Part shown: positions 11,328-23,139 of the stretch, piece after piece
How positions within the stretch are numbered: position 1 is the stretch's first letter
Layout: the number at the start of each line of letters is the position of its first letter
Origin: Antitrichia curtipendula
Lineage: Eukaryota; Streptophyta; Bryopsida; Hypnales; Leucodontaceae
Direction: 5' to 3'
Length of the DNA stretch: 64,000 nucleotides
Assembly: GCA_951230915.1 (NCBI GenBank)
Contig: OX579640.1
Location: 15,210,981 to 15,274,980 of the forward strand
Position numbers and translations under genes: made by a program
Notes under the pieces: model-generated
What the model was told of the DNA's origin: nothing
Seen by the model: the letters and a program-made list of their open reading frames with translations, nothing else
Databases searched by the model: none

Positions 11328-14300
11328 CTAAACCGAGACGAGGATCCAAACAGCAGTGCTGGGGATGCGTTGATTGACTGCGAACAGCATGTAGTACCCC
11401 GGGGGAGCGATTTGGGGCGTGGGAGGAGCGGTGGCCGTGAGCTGGTACACGCTTGCTTGAGCAACTTGCACAGCTCCACCCACATTCAAGTTCACGAGGC
11501 GCAAGCCTTGCGAGTACGAGTGGGTGGTGTAGGGCGCACTCATAAGGTTGAGCTCAATGGCCGCGGTCATGGCGGTCGGAGTGCTGACGGTTACCGTGAA
11601 CGGGGTGCCGTAGGAGATCTGTAAGGGGGAGACGCTGATTGTCGGTTTGATGGTGCTCACGGTGGCGCTCAGGTAGGGAGGGGAAAAGCATTCCAGCCGG
11701 AGTTCCGTGGGAAAGTCTCCCGTGAACGTGTAAAACTGGTGCGTGTTGCTCCCTGCTAACAGAATCCGCCCATCCTGCAGCAGCAACACAAATTTATTAC
11801 TCACAGTTCAGCAGAATATGTATGCTCAAATAATCAACAATAACGGAAAATCAACTGCAATTCCTGTCAACTATGCTTGCCATTCTTGGAAGGAGCTTCA
11901 AAACACCGTGAGCCTATCTCCTTATTGAAGGAAGAACGAGACTGAAACCCAATTCTCCCTCGTTGCACTGCCTCAAGGACACATGGGCTTCAATCACATG
12001 TGTTCACAACTTGGCATCTGGAAGTCCAATTGGATGTGAACACAATACGACAGATTTGCGAAGTGTGCAAATTAGAGAGTTGAGTGCATCCAAGCTACTT
12101 TCATTCTTGGACGTCTTTCTCTTATGACACCCCTTCACCCTCTTATATGTAAGTTCAATTTTCTGAGGAAAGAGGCCTCTAACATCAATTGATACTTGTG
12201 AGCAACCAGAAGTAGCATGTATTGATTAAAATCAATTTATCTCCCGTTCTTTATATGTTGTCAGACGTGTAGTAAGATGAATTCATGCAGGCGTAGAACA
12301 ATATAAGACTATTAGGATGGTAAGGATGGTTTAGGTTTTAAGCTATCGAGCTTCTTACTTGCAGCAAATTTGCGGTCGAATGATACATCCGAGGAACGGT
12401 GGAAGGCGCCAACGTGGTAAACCTGGCCCCGGGCGCTTCATACGGCATGTACCTCACGGGATTCAGAACAGGCTCATCAGCAAACCCCCACCCTTGCGAC
12501 CCTGCACACCAACAAAACCTTCAGCCATCGTTATACCCCTAAACCTCACCCTAAACCCTAAACCCCTAAACATTCCCAGTATGCCGACTTACCAATCCCT
12601 GCGCCATTGATGATGAGCACGTCCATATTCGGCAACAGCAGCATATCCCCCATACACCTCCTCATCGGCATGGCCTCCTCCACCCACACCGGCTCCAAAT
12701 CCGTCACCGTCAGCCTCTCACACGTCAAGCTCGCCGGCTTCCTCGTCCACGGCTCCAGAAACGCCCCATACTGCGCCCCTCCACAAATGAGCACGTCCAC
12801 CACCGAGAATTGATTCGCGGCCAGCAAGGGCAACATCACGGAGCTTCCCGCGGACGGGTAGTTCCTTGGCTCCCCGGGGATCCTCGGGAACGTCCGCACC
12901 ACCGTGTTGGTCACGTAGTTGTAGGCGATCGAGTCGCGGTTGGCGAAGATGAAGAGCGTGCCGTCCGGAAGGAGGTGCACGAATGGGTAGAGGTTGTCGT
13001 TCTGGGCGTCGTTGGTGGCGTTGAGGAAAGGGAAGTAGAGGGGGCCATTGGCTGCTGCGGGGATGAACTCGATGCTGAAGACGGCGCGGCCGCCGATGAT
13101 CACTTGGCGGCCGTCGGGGAGGATCTGGTTGGTGGCGTACCAGCGAGGGGCTTGGAGTTGGGAGTCGGTGGATTCCACCCAGTCGCAGGTTCCTGTTGCT
13201 GGACACGGTGTGAAGGTCCTGTGAACGCACAAGCGTCCCACGTTTAAAACCAGATCGTACGATATGTTTTCGGTTGTTTAGGGTTTAGGGTTTAGAGTTT
13301 TTGTGCCTCTGAATTCGGTGCTATCGTAAAATTCTTCAGAAACTCTCTGGTGTACACGGGAGCTTGAATTCTATCGTAGTACACTCTGGTTCTAAAGAAG
13401 GTTTAGCTAAGATTAGACAAGGTGTGAAGGGCCTGTGAAGCACAAACTTCCCCTTTAAAAACCAGATCATATGATAAGTTTACGGTTTGGGGTTTTGCGT
13501 TCCTCTGAATTTGGTGCTGTCGTGACATTCTTCAGACGCTCTCTGTTGTACACAAGAGCTTGAATTCTATCGAAGTACATTCTGGTTCTAACGAAGGTTT
13601 CGAAGGTCTCGGTAAGTTTAGACAAGGTGTGATTGTCCTGATTCCAATCGTTCACGTACTTGGTTGGAATTATGAGCAACAGGTGCACACTAAATGTCTA
13701 CGCTCTTGAGGAACGCAAAACCCCAAACCTCTGAATTCGGTGTGGACTAAATTGAATGGAACTGGAGTATTCTACTAGCTCTTTCGGTATTCTAAACCTC
13801 CCACTTTATAATTCTCACAGTGAATTGAAGTTAGCAATTAAATGATTTATCTAAAGTGAAGTCATTCCACAACTTTACTGATCTCCATAATTCACACTCC
13901 TAAGCACGTTAAAATGTTCAAACCGACGCAAGACTAACTGTCGTGTACCTAAAGGTCCCTGTTGCAGAGTTAGGTTTGGTTGGTAGATTTGAAGGTTTTA
14001 GAGATCCTCTGTTGCAGATTTAGGAGTGCTTTGTTTGAAGGTTTAGTTTGGAGAATTAGCTGTACCTGATTTTCCGGATGCCCTCGAAATCCCCACCCGT
14101 CTGCATGAGTGTGCCATCAGACATGAACTGGCCAGAGGAGCACCAGGTGTCAGTCAGGATGGTGAGAGGCCGAACGTTGTTCGTACTGGGATCGAATAAC
14201 ACGGAATGCGCAGTGCAGTCGTGCGGCAGGACCAGGTCATTATCGTCCCTGCAAGTCCCATCTGTGAAACCATTAACACCCAATTAAAATTAGCTTAAAC

Positions 14301-15141
14301 CCCTGACTTAAGAAGACTCTGTAACTCCCCTGAACCAATCCAATTATTCTAAGCTGACTCATTATTTTAGCTCGGTCCACACGAGATCAAATTGCGCATG
14401 TTTCTGCAACATTGGCGTCAGGAAGCATGTTTCTGCCGCAATGGATGCCAGCCAAGACCAGGTCAGTAAAGTCCTTGCAAGTCCCATCTGTGAAAAATCA
14501 TTGGCATTTATTTAGCTCAAACCCTGCTTATGGACAGTCTGTAACTCCTCTGAACCAATCCAGTTATTCTAAGCTACTCCATTACTCTAGCTCCACAAGA
14601 GAATTGTGCACGTTGCAGAACAGGGTGCGTGAGGCGTGAGGAAAGAGGCAACAATTGCTAGCTAGCAAAGACCAGTTCTTTAAAGACCCTGCAACTTCCT
14701 AACATCATTGGCTCCGCAATTATTTAGCTCAAAACCCTCACTGACTACAGCAGCTCCTTCGAAATCTGAACCAATACTGCAACAATCTGTTCTCTGATTA
14801 CTTTTAATTAGAGAACTGTCCAATTTTCAGAACCATGAGAAGTTTTAATGGACTCTGCAACATAGATTTCAGAAGATAGTAGGGGCTGTAGGCTTACTTG
14901 GCAAAGCGATTTGCGAAGCGCCAATGTTGGTTCGATCAAGCAAAACCACGGTGCCGTAGCTCGTGACCGCGGTGTGCATAGACGCAATCCCCGCATTCGC
15001 TACAACAATCTCCCACGTTCCTAGATCCTGCCCATTTACGAGTCCCATCTCTCCCACCGACAGCATCGCCACTAGCATCCATAGCCACCTGTGTTTCACT
15101 ACCCTCTTCGACCACACCCTCCTCGCTCTGTAGCTTCGCAT
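11328..15141 (-). CDS. GLOX: Secreted glyoxal oxidase-like copper radical oxidase
   Basis: Extracellular aldehyde oxidase of the glyoxal/galactose oxidase family, which turns aldehydes into acids and releases hydrogen peroxide. Minus-strand exons are 15141-14898, 14261-14066, 13218-12593, 12501-12359 and 11774-11328. They join in frame to 551 residues, normal for plant members. The chosen ATG precedes an Arg-rich stretch and a hydrophobic segment ending in LVNG-Q, a signal peptide. An upstream in-frame ATG at 15198 is the alternative. All radical-copper ligands are present: Cys122 in TDTWCSSG and Tyr267 in RNYPSAGS (the expected Tyr-Cys pair), Tyr395-His396 in PRMYHSTANLL, and His488 in PYTTHS. 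An N-terminal glyoxal oxidase domain is followed by the DUF1929-type C-terminal domain from about residue 440. The upstream region and introns 1 and 2 hold tandem duplications. Confidence 0.92.
12541..12572. repeat. Telomere-like AAACCCT motif in GLOX intron 3
   Basis: A short run of CCTAAACC-type units with small deviations lies inside the intron at 12502-12592. A similar TTTAGGG run is at 13278-13300 in intron 2. These match the plant telomere repeat and the telobox motif found in many plant promoters and introns. Function here is unknown. Confidence 0.6.
13207..13645. repeat. Tandem duplication in GLOX intron 2
   Basis: Units starting with GGTGTGA at 13207, 13421 and 13626 (the last partial) repeat with periods of about 214 and 205 bp. 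Each unit includes the exon-3 splice acceptor and the first bases of exon 3, so intron 2 holds two decayed copies of its own 3' splice site, near 13433 and 13638 on the minus strand. Later blocks such as TTGAATTCTATCG and CTCTGAATT are also shared. Confidence 0.85.
14231..14860. repeat. Three-unit duplication covering GLOX exon 2 start
   Basis: Units start with ACCAG at 14231, 14457 and 14671 (226 and 214 bp periods). The first includes the real start of exon 2 and its acceptor. The second keeps the acceptor and the NGTC start of the exon (cryptic start at 14487), but its frame ends at a stop after about 33 codons. The third is more worn. Shared blocks include GCAAGTCCCATCTGTGAAA and CTCTGAACCAATCCA. 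Confidence 0.85.
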
Positions 15142-16065
15142 CCCCACTTCACCTCTTCTACAGTGTTGCCACCACCCTAATACATCTGGCAACGCCATAA
15201 TTACCACAACTAGAATCCACCGAAGTGGAACCACAGCGTACGGATCAACAACTAGCCAGATTCGGCAAACTAGGCTTACTAGGCTAGTTCATTGCCTACT
15301 CCAGAATCCCAAGCAAATCGCAAACTTAGTTGGGAGGATTCAACTTCCCAAACCAACCCACGGTACTAACACTGTTTTCTAGTAAAACACATGAAGCCCG
15401 AAGACCGACATGGCCTGAGAATCAATCAGAATTTCATCACCCTTAGAAGGCTAGTTTCAGAGGCTCCCCGTGCCCTACACTGAACTCCACAACCACTCCC
15501 CAAGTACTAGCTAGCTAGCGCAAAGAAAGATCCAAAATTCCAGACCAACCCACGTACGGTACACTGTTTTCTAGACAACGACCTGAAAACCGAAGATCGA
15601 CATGGCCGGTGAATCAGAAATTCATCACCCCGCCTTCGTAGTTTCAGAGGCTCCTCGTGCTGCCTGCACTAATTAAAAACGCCACAACCACTTCCAAGTA
15701 CTGTCTAGCGCGATCTGAAAGCTCCACGCCTGTACCCAGACTGCAAATCTTCGAAACCAATCATCACTAACAGAATATATATCCACACAGGATCGGAGCC
15801 AATTCAGAAGACTTCGATGAGGCTCCCTAGCTTGTTCAGCTCGACGTTACCATACACAGTCACTAGCAATGAAATCCTGCTGTGGAGAGTGTGGACTGGC
15901 TACTAAAAAGATTGGAAGAGCTGGAGGCGTGGTGATCTAGCTAGTTGTGAGTGCAACGGCGAGGTTAGCAAGTGACGGTTGCGAGAAGAAATGCGCGATG
16001 GCGGAGCCGGTGATCGACGATGGGGCCCGGTCGATCGGACTAACTTAGTCCTCCGCCTTCCGGTT
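15142..16065 (-). promoter_or_regulatory. GLOX 5' leader and promoter with 192-bp duplication
   Basis: The region upstream of the GLOX start holds two direct copies, about 15342-15533 and 15534-15725, with offset 192 bp. They share ACCAACCCACG, CACTGTTTTCTAG, a CCGAAGA-CGACATGGCC block, TTTCAGAGGCTCC and CAAGTACT. The balanced base composition ends near 16060, where AT-rich DNA resumes, so the promoter most likely lies within this interval. No convincing TATA box or start site could be assigned. Confidence 0.5.
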
Positions 16066-17119
16066 GATCGAGAGTCCGGTCCTCAGGGTCAACAATCATC
16101 CTGTTCATTTTGCTGCCTTCTATCCCAACGTCTTTTTTTTGTGCTTTTTTTATAACTATGGGACAACGGTCTTTTCTTTTCCTTGCTATTATTTCCGTTT
16201 TTTTGCTTTTAATCCGGACCGGGCCTACCTTGAAGCCGGGCTTTTAATCAATCACTCCGCTTCGCTTGCCCAACAACAACTGACGGAGTTTTGTGGTCCG
16301 CTATTCTGGAATAGTTTGGACTTTGGACCCAAGTTTGGGTAACTTTGGTTGTTCATCAGTTGACTTGGTCCTATCAGTGACGGCCCGACTGGATGACGTG
16401 GCATGTCCGTCTAATGTAGACATTGGGGGCTTTTGTTTTGTTTTCTTGGTGGTAACAACAAAGACACACATTCGATCAGGGCAAGCCGGTGGGTGATTGT
16501 CAAGTCATCCATCACTTATATACTTTCAGGGTTTCATCCATACAATGGTACTTTCCATTTGTTCCAAAAAAAAAGAAAAAAAATTTCATCCATAACATTA
16601 CCTAATATTAGTAAGCTTTGTCCAAAACTTGGTAAACTTTACTTCATCTTTGTTTTCTTAGTGTAAAGGTAACAACCTTGATAACCATGTAAAATTTTGG
16701 CAAAAGGATTATTAACTCCTAAAGTCCCAAGGCTAAGTATTTTTCAGTCAAAAGACACTCAAACAACCATTTATGCTATGTTTGTCCAAGAGAACAAGAA
16801 AAGTATTTTTTTTTAGAATCTAACCATAGGATCATGTACTTAACTTGTCTCAAATCATGTGGTAAAAAAATCATAAATTTTGACCTTACAAAATGGAAGA
16901 TTTTAGCATCCAAAGTTAGAAAAAAAATTAATTTGAGCATTATTTTGCAATTTCAAATGACTTTGACCGCCATTTGTAGAATTCTTTTGCACTACTAACT
17001 TTGAATTTTTTTTAAATTTATATTGAAGAATTGAGTTGAAATTCTAGGAAAAAATCTTTGAAAAAACGATTACTTGATTTTTATTTTGTAAAAAAATGTT
17101 AAACAAAAGTAGGTTTAAG
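16066..17119. other. AT-rich intergenic DNA, no gene seen
   Basis: Homopolymer-rich sequence with only short, low-complexity frames. No gene, RNA or clear element termini were recognised. Confidence 0.5.
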
Positions 17120-17665
17120 ATTGAATGAAAAACTAAATTATTATTAGCTCTAAGATGGAATTGAAACACAATAATTCCAATAATGAGATTGTTGTGGTGA
17201 GCATATGTAACCCTCACAAACAATTCTTTTCGAAAAATTATAAAAATTTCATTCAATAATAAATCCTATAAGTCATTTTTTGAAAAAGATGCTTAGATTG
17301 CCCAAAAAACAAGATTGTCCATAATTTCTCATCACTGGTCCAAACAAAATGAATCAAAGCTTCACATGTAGATAAAAATATTATATTTTAAAAGAAAAAA
17401 ATTAAATTAAATTATTTTGACTTTTTATGATTTTTTGGGTGCTACTCGCCAACCTCCATTTTCAGCTTATTGTGCCATAACTTTTGCTTCTAGGTAGCAA
17501 TTGAATTTTTAAAAACTATATTTTCAAGACACTTACATGTTTTTCTAGCTTTAAAAAAAATTAAAAAAAATTACAATGAATATTGAGACTATATGTGCCT
17601 ACCCAAAGTCGCATTTTAGTCCTCGTACGGCCAATGGGGACTTTAGGGATTAAGGGGAAAAGAAA
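17120..17665. repeat. Dispersed AT-rich repeat, family A, copy 2
   Basis: Co-linear with 5790-6305, with the same ordered boxes and diverged spacers. It ends in GGGGACTTTAGGGATTAAG. The copy at about 51540-52410 shares weaker similarity (GATTCAAAGCTTTTC, then CTTTAGGGGTTAAA at its end). It has no coding potential. Confidence 0.65.
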
Positions 17666-17869
17666 ACAAATTGTCAATGGTACACTAATTTGTCCTAGTA
17701 TTGCATGAAACTAATTTTCCAAAATCACACTATTTTCAATCAATTCAAGTTGACCCTCTTTTCTCCCTCACAAATAATTATATAAGCCATCAATATAATA
17801 TTGATGACTTATCAATTATATTATAATTTGGCACACCATATGATTGAAAGTAGCCGTGCAATGTCCCAC

Positions 17870-18186
17870 TAAGGTAGGAGGTCCTAAAATGGAGCGGGTT
17901 CTAAAACCAATCAAGTTGTATAGGTACATTTTGCACTTTCCAATGTACAAGTGGTGTGCATTTGAGGAGGTGGTCGGTTTTAGAGCCCACAAAAATGCAC
18001 TTTTCTGCAACTTCAGAAATTCATAACTAATTCCAAAAAGCTTCAAAAAATATGAAACAACTTGGGTTAGATGCCAATTTCTCTTGCCTTTCAAGGAAAA
18101 TTTACTGAAAAATATTTTAAGAAGTTCTACTTCCCCAAAAGTCAGCTTCAGCTCTTAGATGAGCGGTTTATGGACCTCCTACCTTA
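17870..18186. mobile_element. MITE with perfect 15-bp inverted repeats, copy 1
   Basis: The ends are exact inverted repeats: TAAGGTAGGAGGTCC at 17870-17884 and its complement at 18172-18186. The terminal TA could be a duplicated TA target site. The 317-bp interior has no reading frame of note and contains a GGGTTAGATGCCAATT-type block that recurs in the related copies near 22.7 and 23.4 kb. Confidence 0.75.
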
Positions 18187-20643
18187 TGTACTAGAGACCA
18201 GGCAAGGGTTTGCATATTTTGTAGAACAGTGAGCCCTAAGGCGAGCTGGTTTGAAGAATATGCAAATCCCTACCCGCTCTTTGTCATTAAGACCGAGGAT
18301 GCGTATTTTGAATTATGTCAAAATTGACAAAGCAAGGTCCATGTGTTGCAGAAAAAACACATGACTCCCATTTTGTTTATGACAGGACTCGTCACTCCCT
18401 GCCCAGTGAACTCAATTACTCAAAACTAGGGGTGCCAGTCTTCGGCCTCTTCTCTAGACTTTACCGGCCTCATGAGGCGCATGTGACCTTTCAATGATCT
18501 CCATCACAGCAAGCAGCAGCGCATGCATGGTTGGACTGGATCCACTGTACGCAAACTGCCTGAGTTTCAACTCTTAATTACTGCTTATGGTTGTGCTGCA
18601 CACAGTCAAGGAAATCAGGTCAAAATGATAATGAAAAGCAAACTGAGGGTGAATTAAATTCTGACCAGTCAGCTGAGTGTGAGAATAGAGAAGATAAAAA
18701 CACAAGAATTGGGGGGCGCAAGAAAAATGAAACAAAAACCGTGTATTAAATCGTGAGGCTCATTTGTAGGTTAATTTTATTGACCAGCTGGACCCCACAA
18801 CTTCAATTCAAACAAAACCTAATTGTGTTGTGTAGTGTGCATGTGATTCGTAGATAGGATTTGGAAACTCCGATTTAGAGACTGGAGTCGATGTCATAGT
18901 CGTTGTTCTTTGGACAAAGCCAATAAAAATTGGACGTTGATCAATTTCACTAGGATAATTGTTGCCTGGAACTCTATATGGAGGATTTGTGGAGGTTGTT
19001 ATTCCATTGTTTTTGATGATATGCATGGCATGGGAGCATTGCCACCCTGACACAGTCCATAGAATATGTCATTTTAGATCTAATTTTGGGGAACCCTCCA
19101 TTTTCTTGCATAACATTTAGTAGTAGTTAATTAAGCTTCCTCTCCCCTAGTGGAATGATGTGGAATATTTCACACCCATTAGTAGCTACGAGGACAGGTG
19201 GCATTCAAGAGGAGACTTGTCAGTGTCATACCTAGATAGTTGCTTCAGTATTGCAGTGCCAAACACATATTAATTAAAGTATATAAAAAAAACACTTTAA
19301 ACATTCGATTCATTCTTAATAATGAATTCAACAATTACCTCTTGTTGCTTTAGAAATCAATTTTTTTGTGTTAAAAAATGAGGAGACAAGCTCTTTATGT
19401 ACATATGGGGTGGTAAGAGGCAAAACAACCCATATAGGATATGTAAATTAGAATTAGTAGGAGCTCAAATGACTTCTAGTTAAGTCAGATTAAAGCAGGA
19501 TTTGTATTTGAAGTAGAATTTTAAACCTCACTTGGGTGTAGTAGAATAACTTCTTTCCGGAAACTTTGAGCTAAAAAAGTTGGAGAATCACGTTAAATTT
19601 CATATTTTAAAATCCATCTGAGATTTCATGAGCCTCTAATTAAAAGTCATGGACAAATTTTATAGAGGAGTTGGAAGGGACATTTTCTTGGACATTTTCA
19701 AATATTCTCTCTAAATTTTGTCCCGATAACTTTTAATTGGATGCTCAAAATTACAAATGGATTTTAGAAATGAAAGTGAGCTTCATTTACCAAATCTTTT
19801 AAGGTTCAAAGTTTTTGGAAAAAATTATTCTACTATGCCTAAATGAATTCTTAAAATCTACTTTGAACACAATTCTTACATTTTGACAATGAACGGTTAT
19901 CTCATCTCATCCACATAGCCTTTGAAGATTTATCATGGACAATGAATTTCATTATAAAAATGATTTTTACACCCTTCAATCCCTAAAAATGTCAATGAAG
20001 CAATTCCTTCATTTTCCATCACAAATTTTCTTGATGCTTGATGATCAAATGACATTGATATTTGACTCAATGGATTGGCTTTGGACTTTTGGCAAACTAC
20101 CTATACATTCATTTGCAGATTTGTTTGTCGGGTCCCTAAATTAGCCAAAAAATTAAGGCACACCACGAATATTTTGCCACTATTTTGGTACAGAAGCATA
20201 CTTGAATTTTCCATGATGCACTTGTGGACGAGTATGTAACAAAGGAAAAAAGGCAACCTCTTTGAAGGTTATTGAATGTTAGAGAAACCACCGAGTCAAA
20301 ATGAAACTATTGCACCTACTCATCCAAAAATCTAAGAATTTTTAGCTAACTATCTTAGTCAATCATAGGGTCACATCCCTTTAATGAACAACTATTCCGC
20401 CCATCACCAAACTAGTCAACCAAAACTTAGTAGATTTGTTGGGATAAACAGTAGATTCATTCTTCATTGATAACATTGTTAAGCATCCTTTTTTGCTCCC
20501 CCAAAACAAGGAGCCCTCTAACGTTGCACCCAACCAGTAGCTCGTAGCTTGGAGTGTACCTTACTTAGAATGCATTGTTCACTTTGTCCACACATCCAAT
20601 AGCGGGCTGCTAAATCATAAGGTTAACCCCTAAATGCTGTTGA
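18187..20643. other. Intergenic DNA, no supported gene
   Basis: A mix of AT-rich and balanced sequence. A minus-strand frame at 18808-19053 encodes about 80 residues with no recognisable domain, and I cannot support it as a gene. The rest holds nothing I could identify. Confidence 0.4.
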
Positions 20644-21070
20644 GGACGTTTTATGGCCGATGAAGAACAAAACATCTCTTCCCTGTAGGACAGAAGTGCA
20701 ACTATTCATCTTCCCAATTTTGTTCGAAAAAGGGAAGATCATCTATAGTAGTTTGTCTTCTAGTGAAGTGCTTTTGCATTATTTTAATCCAACAATTCCC
20801 ACGGTGTCAAAACAGATGATTTCCACGGTTCCGAGCCCCTCGTTTAAGGGTTAAATGGTTGGCTCATAACCGTGGAAATCATTTGTTTTGACATTGTGTG
20901 AATTGTTGGATTAAAATATTGCAAAAGCACTTCACTGGAAGACAAACTACTGTAGATAATCTTCCCTTTTCCCACAAAATTGGGAGGATGAATAGTTGCA
21001 CTTCTGTCCTACAGGGAGAGATTTTTCTGTCATTCATCCGCCACAAAACGTCCGTCCCCCCTTGATGTTG
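20637..21070. mobile_element. Foldback element flanked by 12-bp direct repeats
   Basis: Arms 20644-20830 and 20868-21045 are reverse complements at high identity, with a 37-base loop. The whole is bracketed by an exact 12-base direct repeat, AACCCCTAAATG, at 20625-20636 and 21071-21082, as expected for a target-site duplication, although 12 bases is longer than usual for known plant DNA transposons. No transposase frame is present. Confidence 0.75.
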
Positions 21071-21082
21071 AACCCCTAAATG

Positions 21083-21725
21083 ACGGACCCATGGCCATTG
21101 ATTTCAAGCCTCATTGCCCATCATTCAATTTGCTGCCATTTTGCAACTAGATATGTATGAAAAAAAATTAGATTTATTTTTCAGAGATGGAATTACATGT
21201 CTTCTTTACTTCATAAAAAAAATTGATTTTTTTGTGAAAATTGACTTTTTTGAGAATTTATAAAGAGAAAGTGAAGAAAAATCATATCAAATAGAAAATT
21301 ATTTCAAAAAATCGGAAAATTTTACGATGTGTGTATATTACAGTGACAAACATCATGGTGTAAACTCAGTTTCCGTATCATTCTATAATTAGAAAATAAT
21401 AGACATTGAAAATACATCCAAACTTCAAATTGCAATAAAATATTCAACATTAGGAATTTTTTCAAAATTCAAATTGGAGCAGAAACTAGAGTAGATGACC
21501 TTCATTTTGTTAGTTGGACTTTAAATCGAAAAATATCATTTTTGTGGAGAAATTTCAGCTTTAGAGCAAGGAACAACAACTTTCCAAGATACACTAGAAT
21601 AGCATATTTCGTGATCCGTTTTTTTTACTAACTTCTCATTTACATGAAGGCTAACACTGGGAAAACTACAAATTCAGTTGGATACTCTTCATAACCCACC
21701 ATGAGAGGTCCACAAGAAAAGCATG
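21083..21725. other. AT-rich spacer, no gene seen
   Basis: AT-rich DNA with many short A and T runs. No coding or structural feature was recognised. Confidence 0.5.
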
Positions 21726-22260
21726 GATGAAAAAAAGCTTCCAATCTCTGTACAGACCTCCGCATTGTCATCCACAAGCCACAAAATGGCTCTGCCGGCG
21801 TTCCAGGGTTAAGGGTAAAGGGTTAAGCTTCTTGCTTTGCCTTGTGCAACAAAATGACTGTGTTGCAGGTTTCGTGTTGTCAGAGCCTGAGGTGACCGCA
21901 ATTAGGAGTGCTGTCGACGGGAGGAGAAGAAGCTGGCGACTGACTCACCGGTGCAGAAAGAGATGGCCCTGCCATTGCAAGTTTAGGGTCCAATAATTGT
22001 ACCCCAGTTGCGGCCTTGGCAGGGGCCAGGGGCCAGGGGGGGCGGAGAAGAAGAAGTGCGGAAAAAGAAGGAACCTTGGAGGAAGGACTGAAAGCTGCTG
22101 CAGCAGGGGAGAAAAGGGACTGCTGACTAGGGACTGGGGCTGGGGCCGGGTCCGTGGGCCCCACCATACTGGCAGGCAGGGGGGCACACCGACCCTATGG
22201 AGAGAGACTGACTGACTGACTGCTTGTCACGAAAATTAAAAGCCGCGTGAAGTGCCCCCA
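21726..22260. other. Unexplained GC-rich island
   Basis: About 500 bases are far richer in G and C than the surroundings, with frames open in several phases on both strands, which makes none of them convincing. On the minus strand one frame (21880-22167) is rich in Pro, Ser and Ala. A GACT microsatellite lies at 22205-22222 and a TCACC run at 22299-22321. It could be a captured gene fragment or a promoter island. No identity is claimed. Confidence 0.35.
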
Positions 22261-22726
22261 CACCCATTTGCGAAATTGAAAGTCATGGGCATCAATAACC
22301 TCACCTCACCTCACCTCACCTAACTTGATGCAAAAAAACAAAAAAAAACGAATATATATTGATAGATTCCAAGGATTGGGGAAGCAGGACACGTGGGAGA
22401 TCGGGAAAGCTCCATTATAGAAGGCCAAGGGGAGGGAGACTTCCCCACTTCCCCACTTTTCCCAAGTCCCCGTGACTGACCAAATGAAACTAACAAATTA
22501 ATATTCCTCGATTGGCTCCTTCAAAGACACATTTGATTGGGATGTGATGGGAACCCCTAAAGCCGGCTAGCCTTTTTAGAGTAGTAAGAAGAGTACACTG
22601 ATTTGTCCTTAAAGTACTGTACAGTACAGCAATAGTGTCAAATGGCGCAGTTTAAAATAATTTTTGTATGGAACTAATTATCACAATCAAAAAATAGATT
22701 ACTGTAATATAAAATCCCCACCCCGT

Positions 22727-23082
22727 GAGGTAGGAGGTTCTAAAAGCGCACAGGCTCCAAAATTGTCCACCCCCTAAAATCTAAATTGTTTGTACATGAT
22801 TTTTTTCATAGCCTTCACTGATGTACAAGCAATGTATATGTTTTAGAGGGTGGGAGGTTTTTTGGACCCCTATGCCAGTTCAACTAAAAAATTTCATATC
22901 AACACTTTTTTTTGGAACCCTAATTTCACAAAGCTCTCAAAAATATGAAATAGCTTGGGTTAGATGCGAATTCCGTTTTTCTATCAAATTTTTTTTACCA
23001 AAATAATATTCCAAGAAGTTTTCACCTCCCCAAGATTCAATTCCAACCCTTTGATGGTCACTTTTATGGACCGACTACCTTA
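22727..23082. mobile_element. MITE copy 2, degraded ends
   Basis: Starts with GAGGTAGGAGGTTC and ends with GGACCGACTACCTTA, diverged forms of the inverted repeats of the 17870-18186 element. The interior shares the blocks AAAAATATGAAATAGCTTGGG, split here by one base, and TTAGATGCGAATT with copy 1 in the same order. No coding potential. Confidence 0.65.
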
Positions 23083-23139
23083 GTATTGACAGGACAAATG
23101 GGTTACACATGAAATTTAGAGTTATGAGTGTTGGAAGGG

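Noticed and set aside
12810..13247. Plus-strand 145-codon frame
   Set aside because: It is the antisense of GLOX exon 3. The minus strand has the conserved protein and the splice sites.
18808..19053. Minus-strand 81-codon frame
   Set aside because: Composition looks protein-like but no domain, start context or neighbouring exon supports it.
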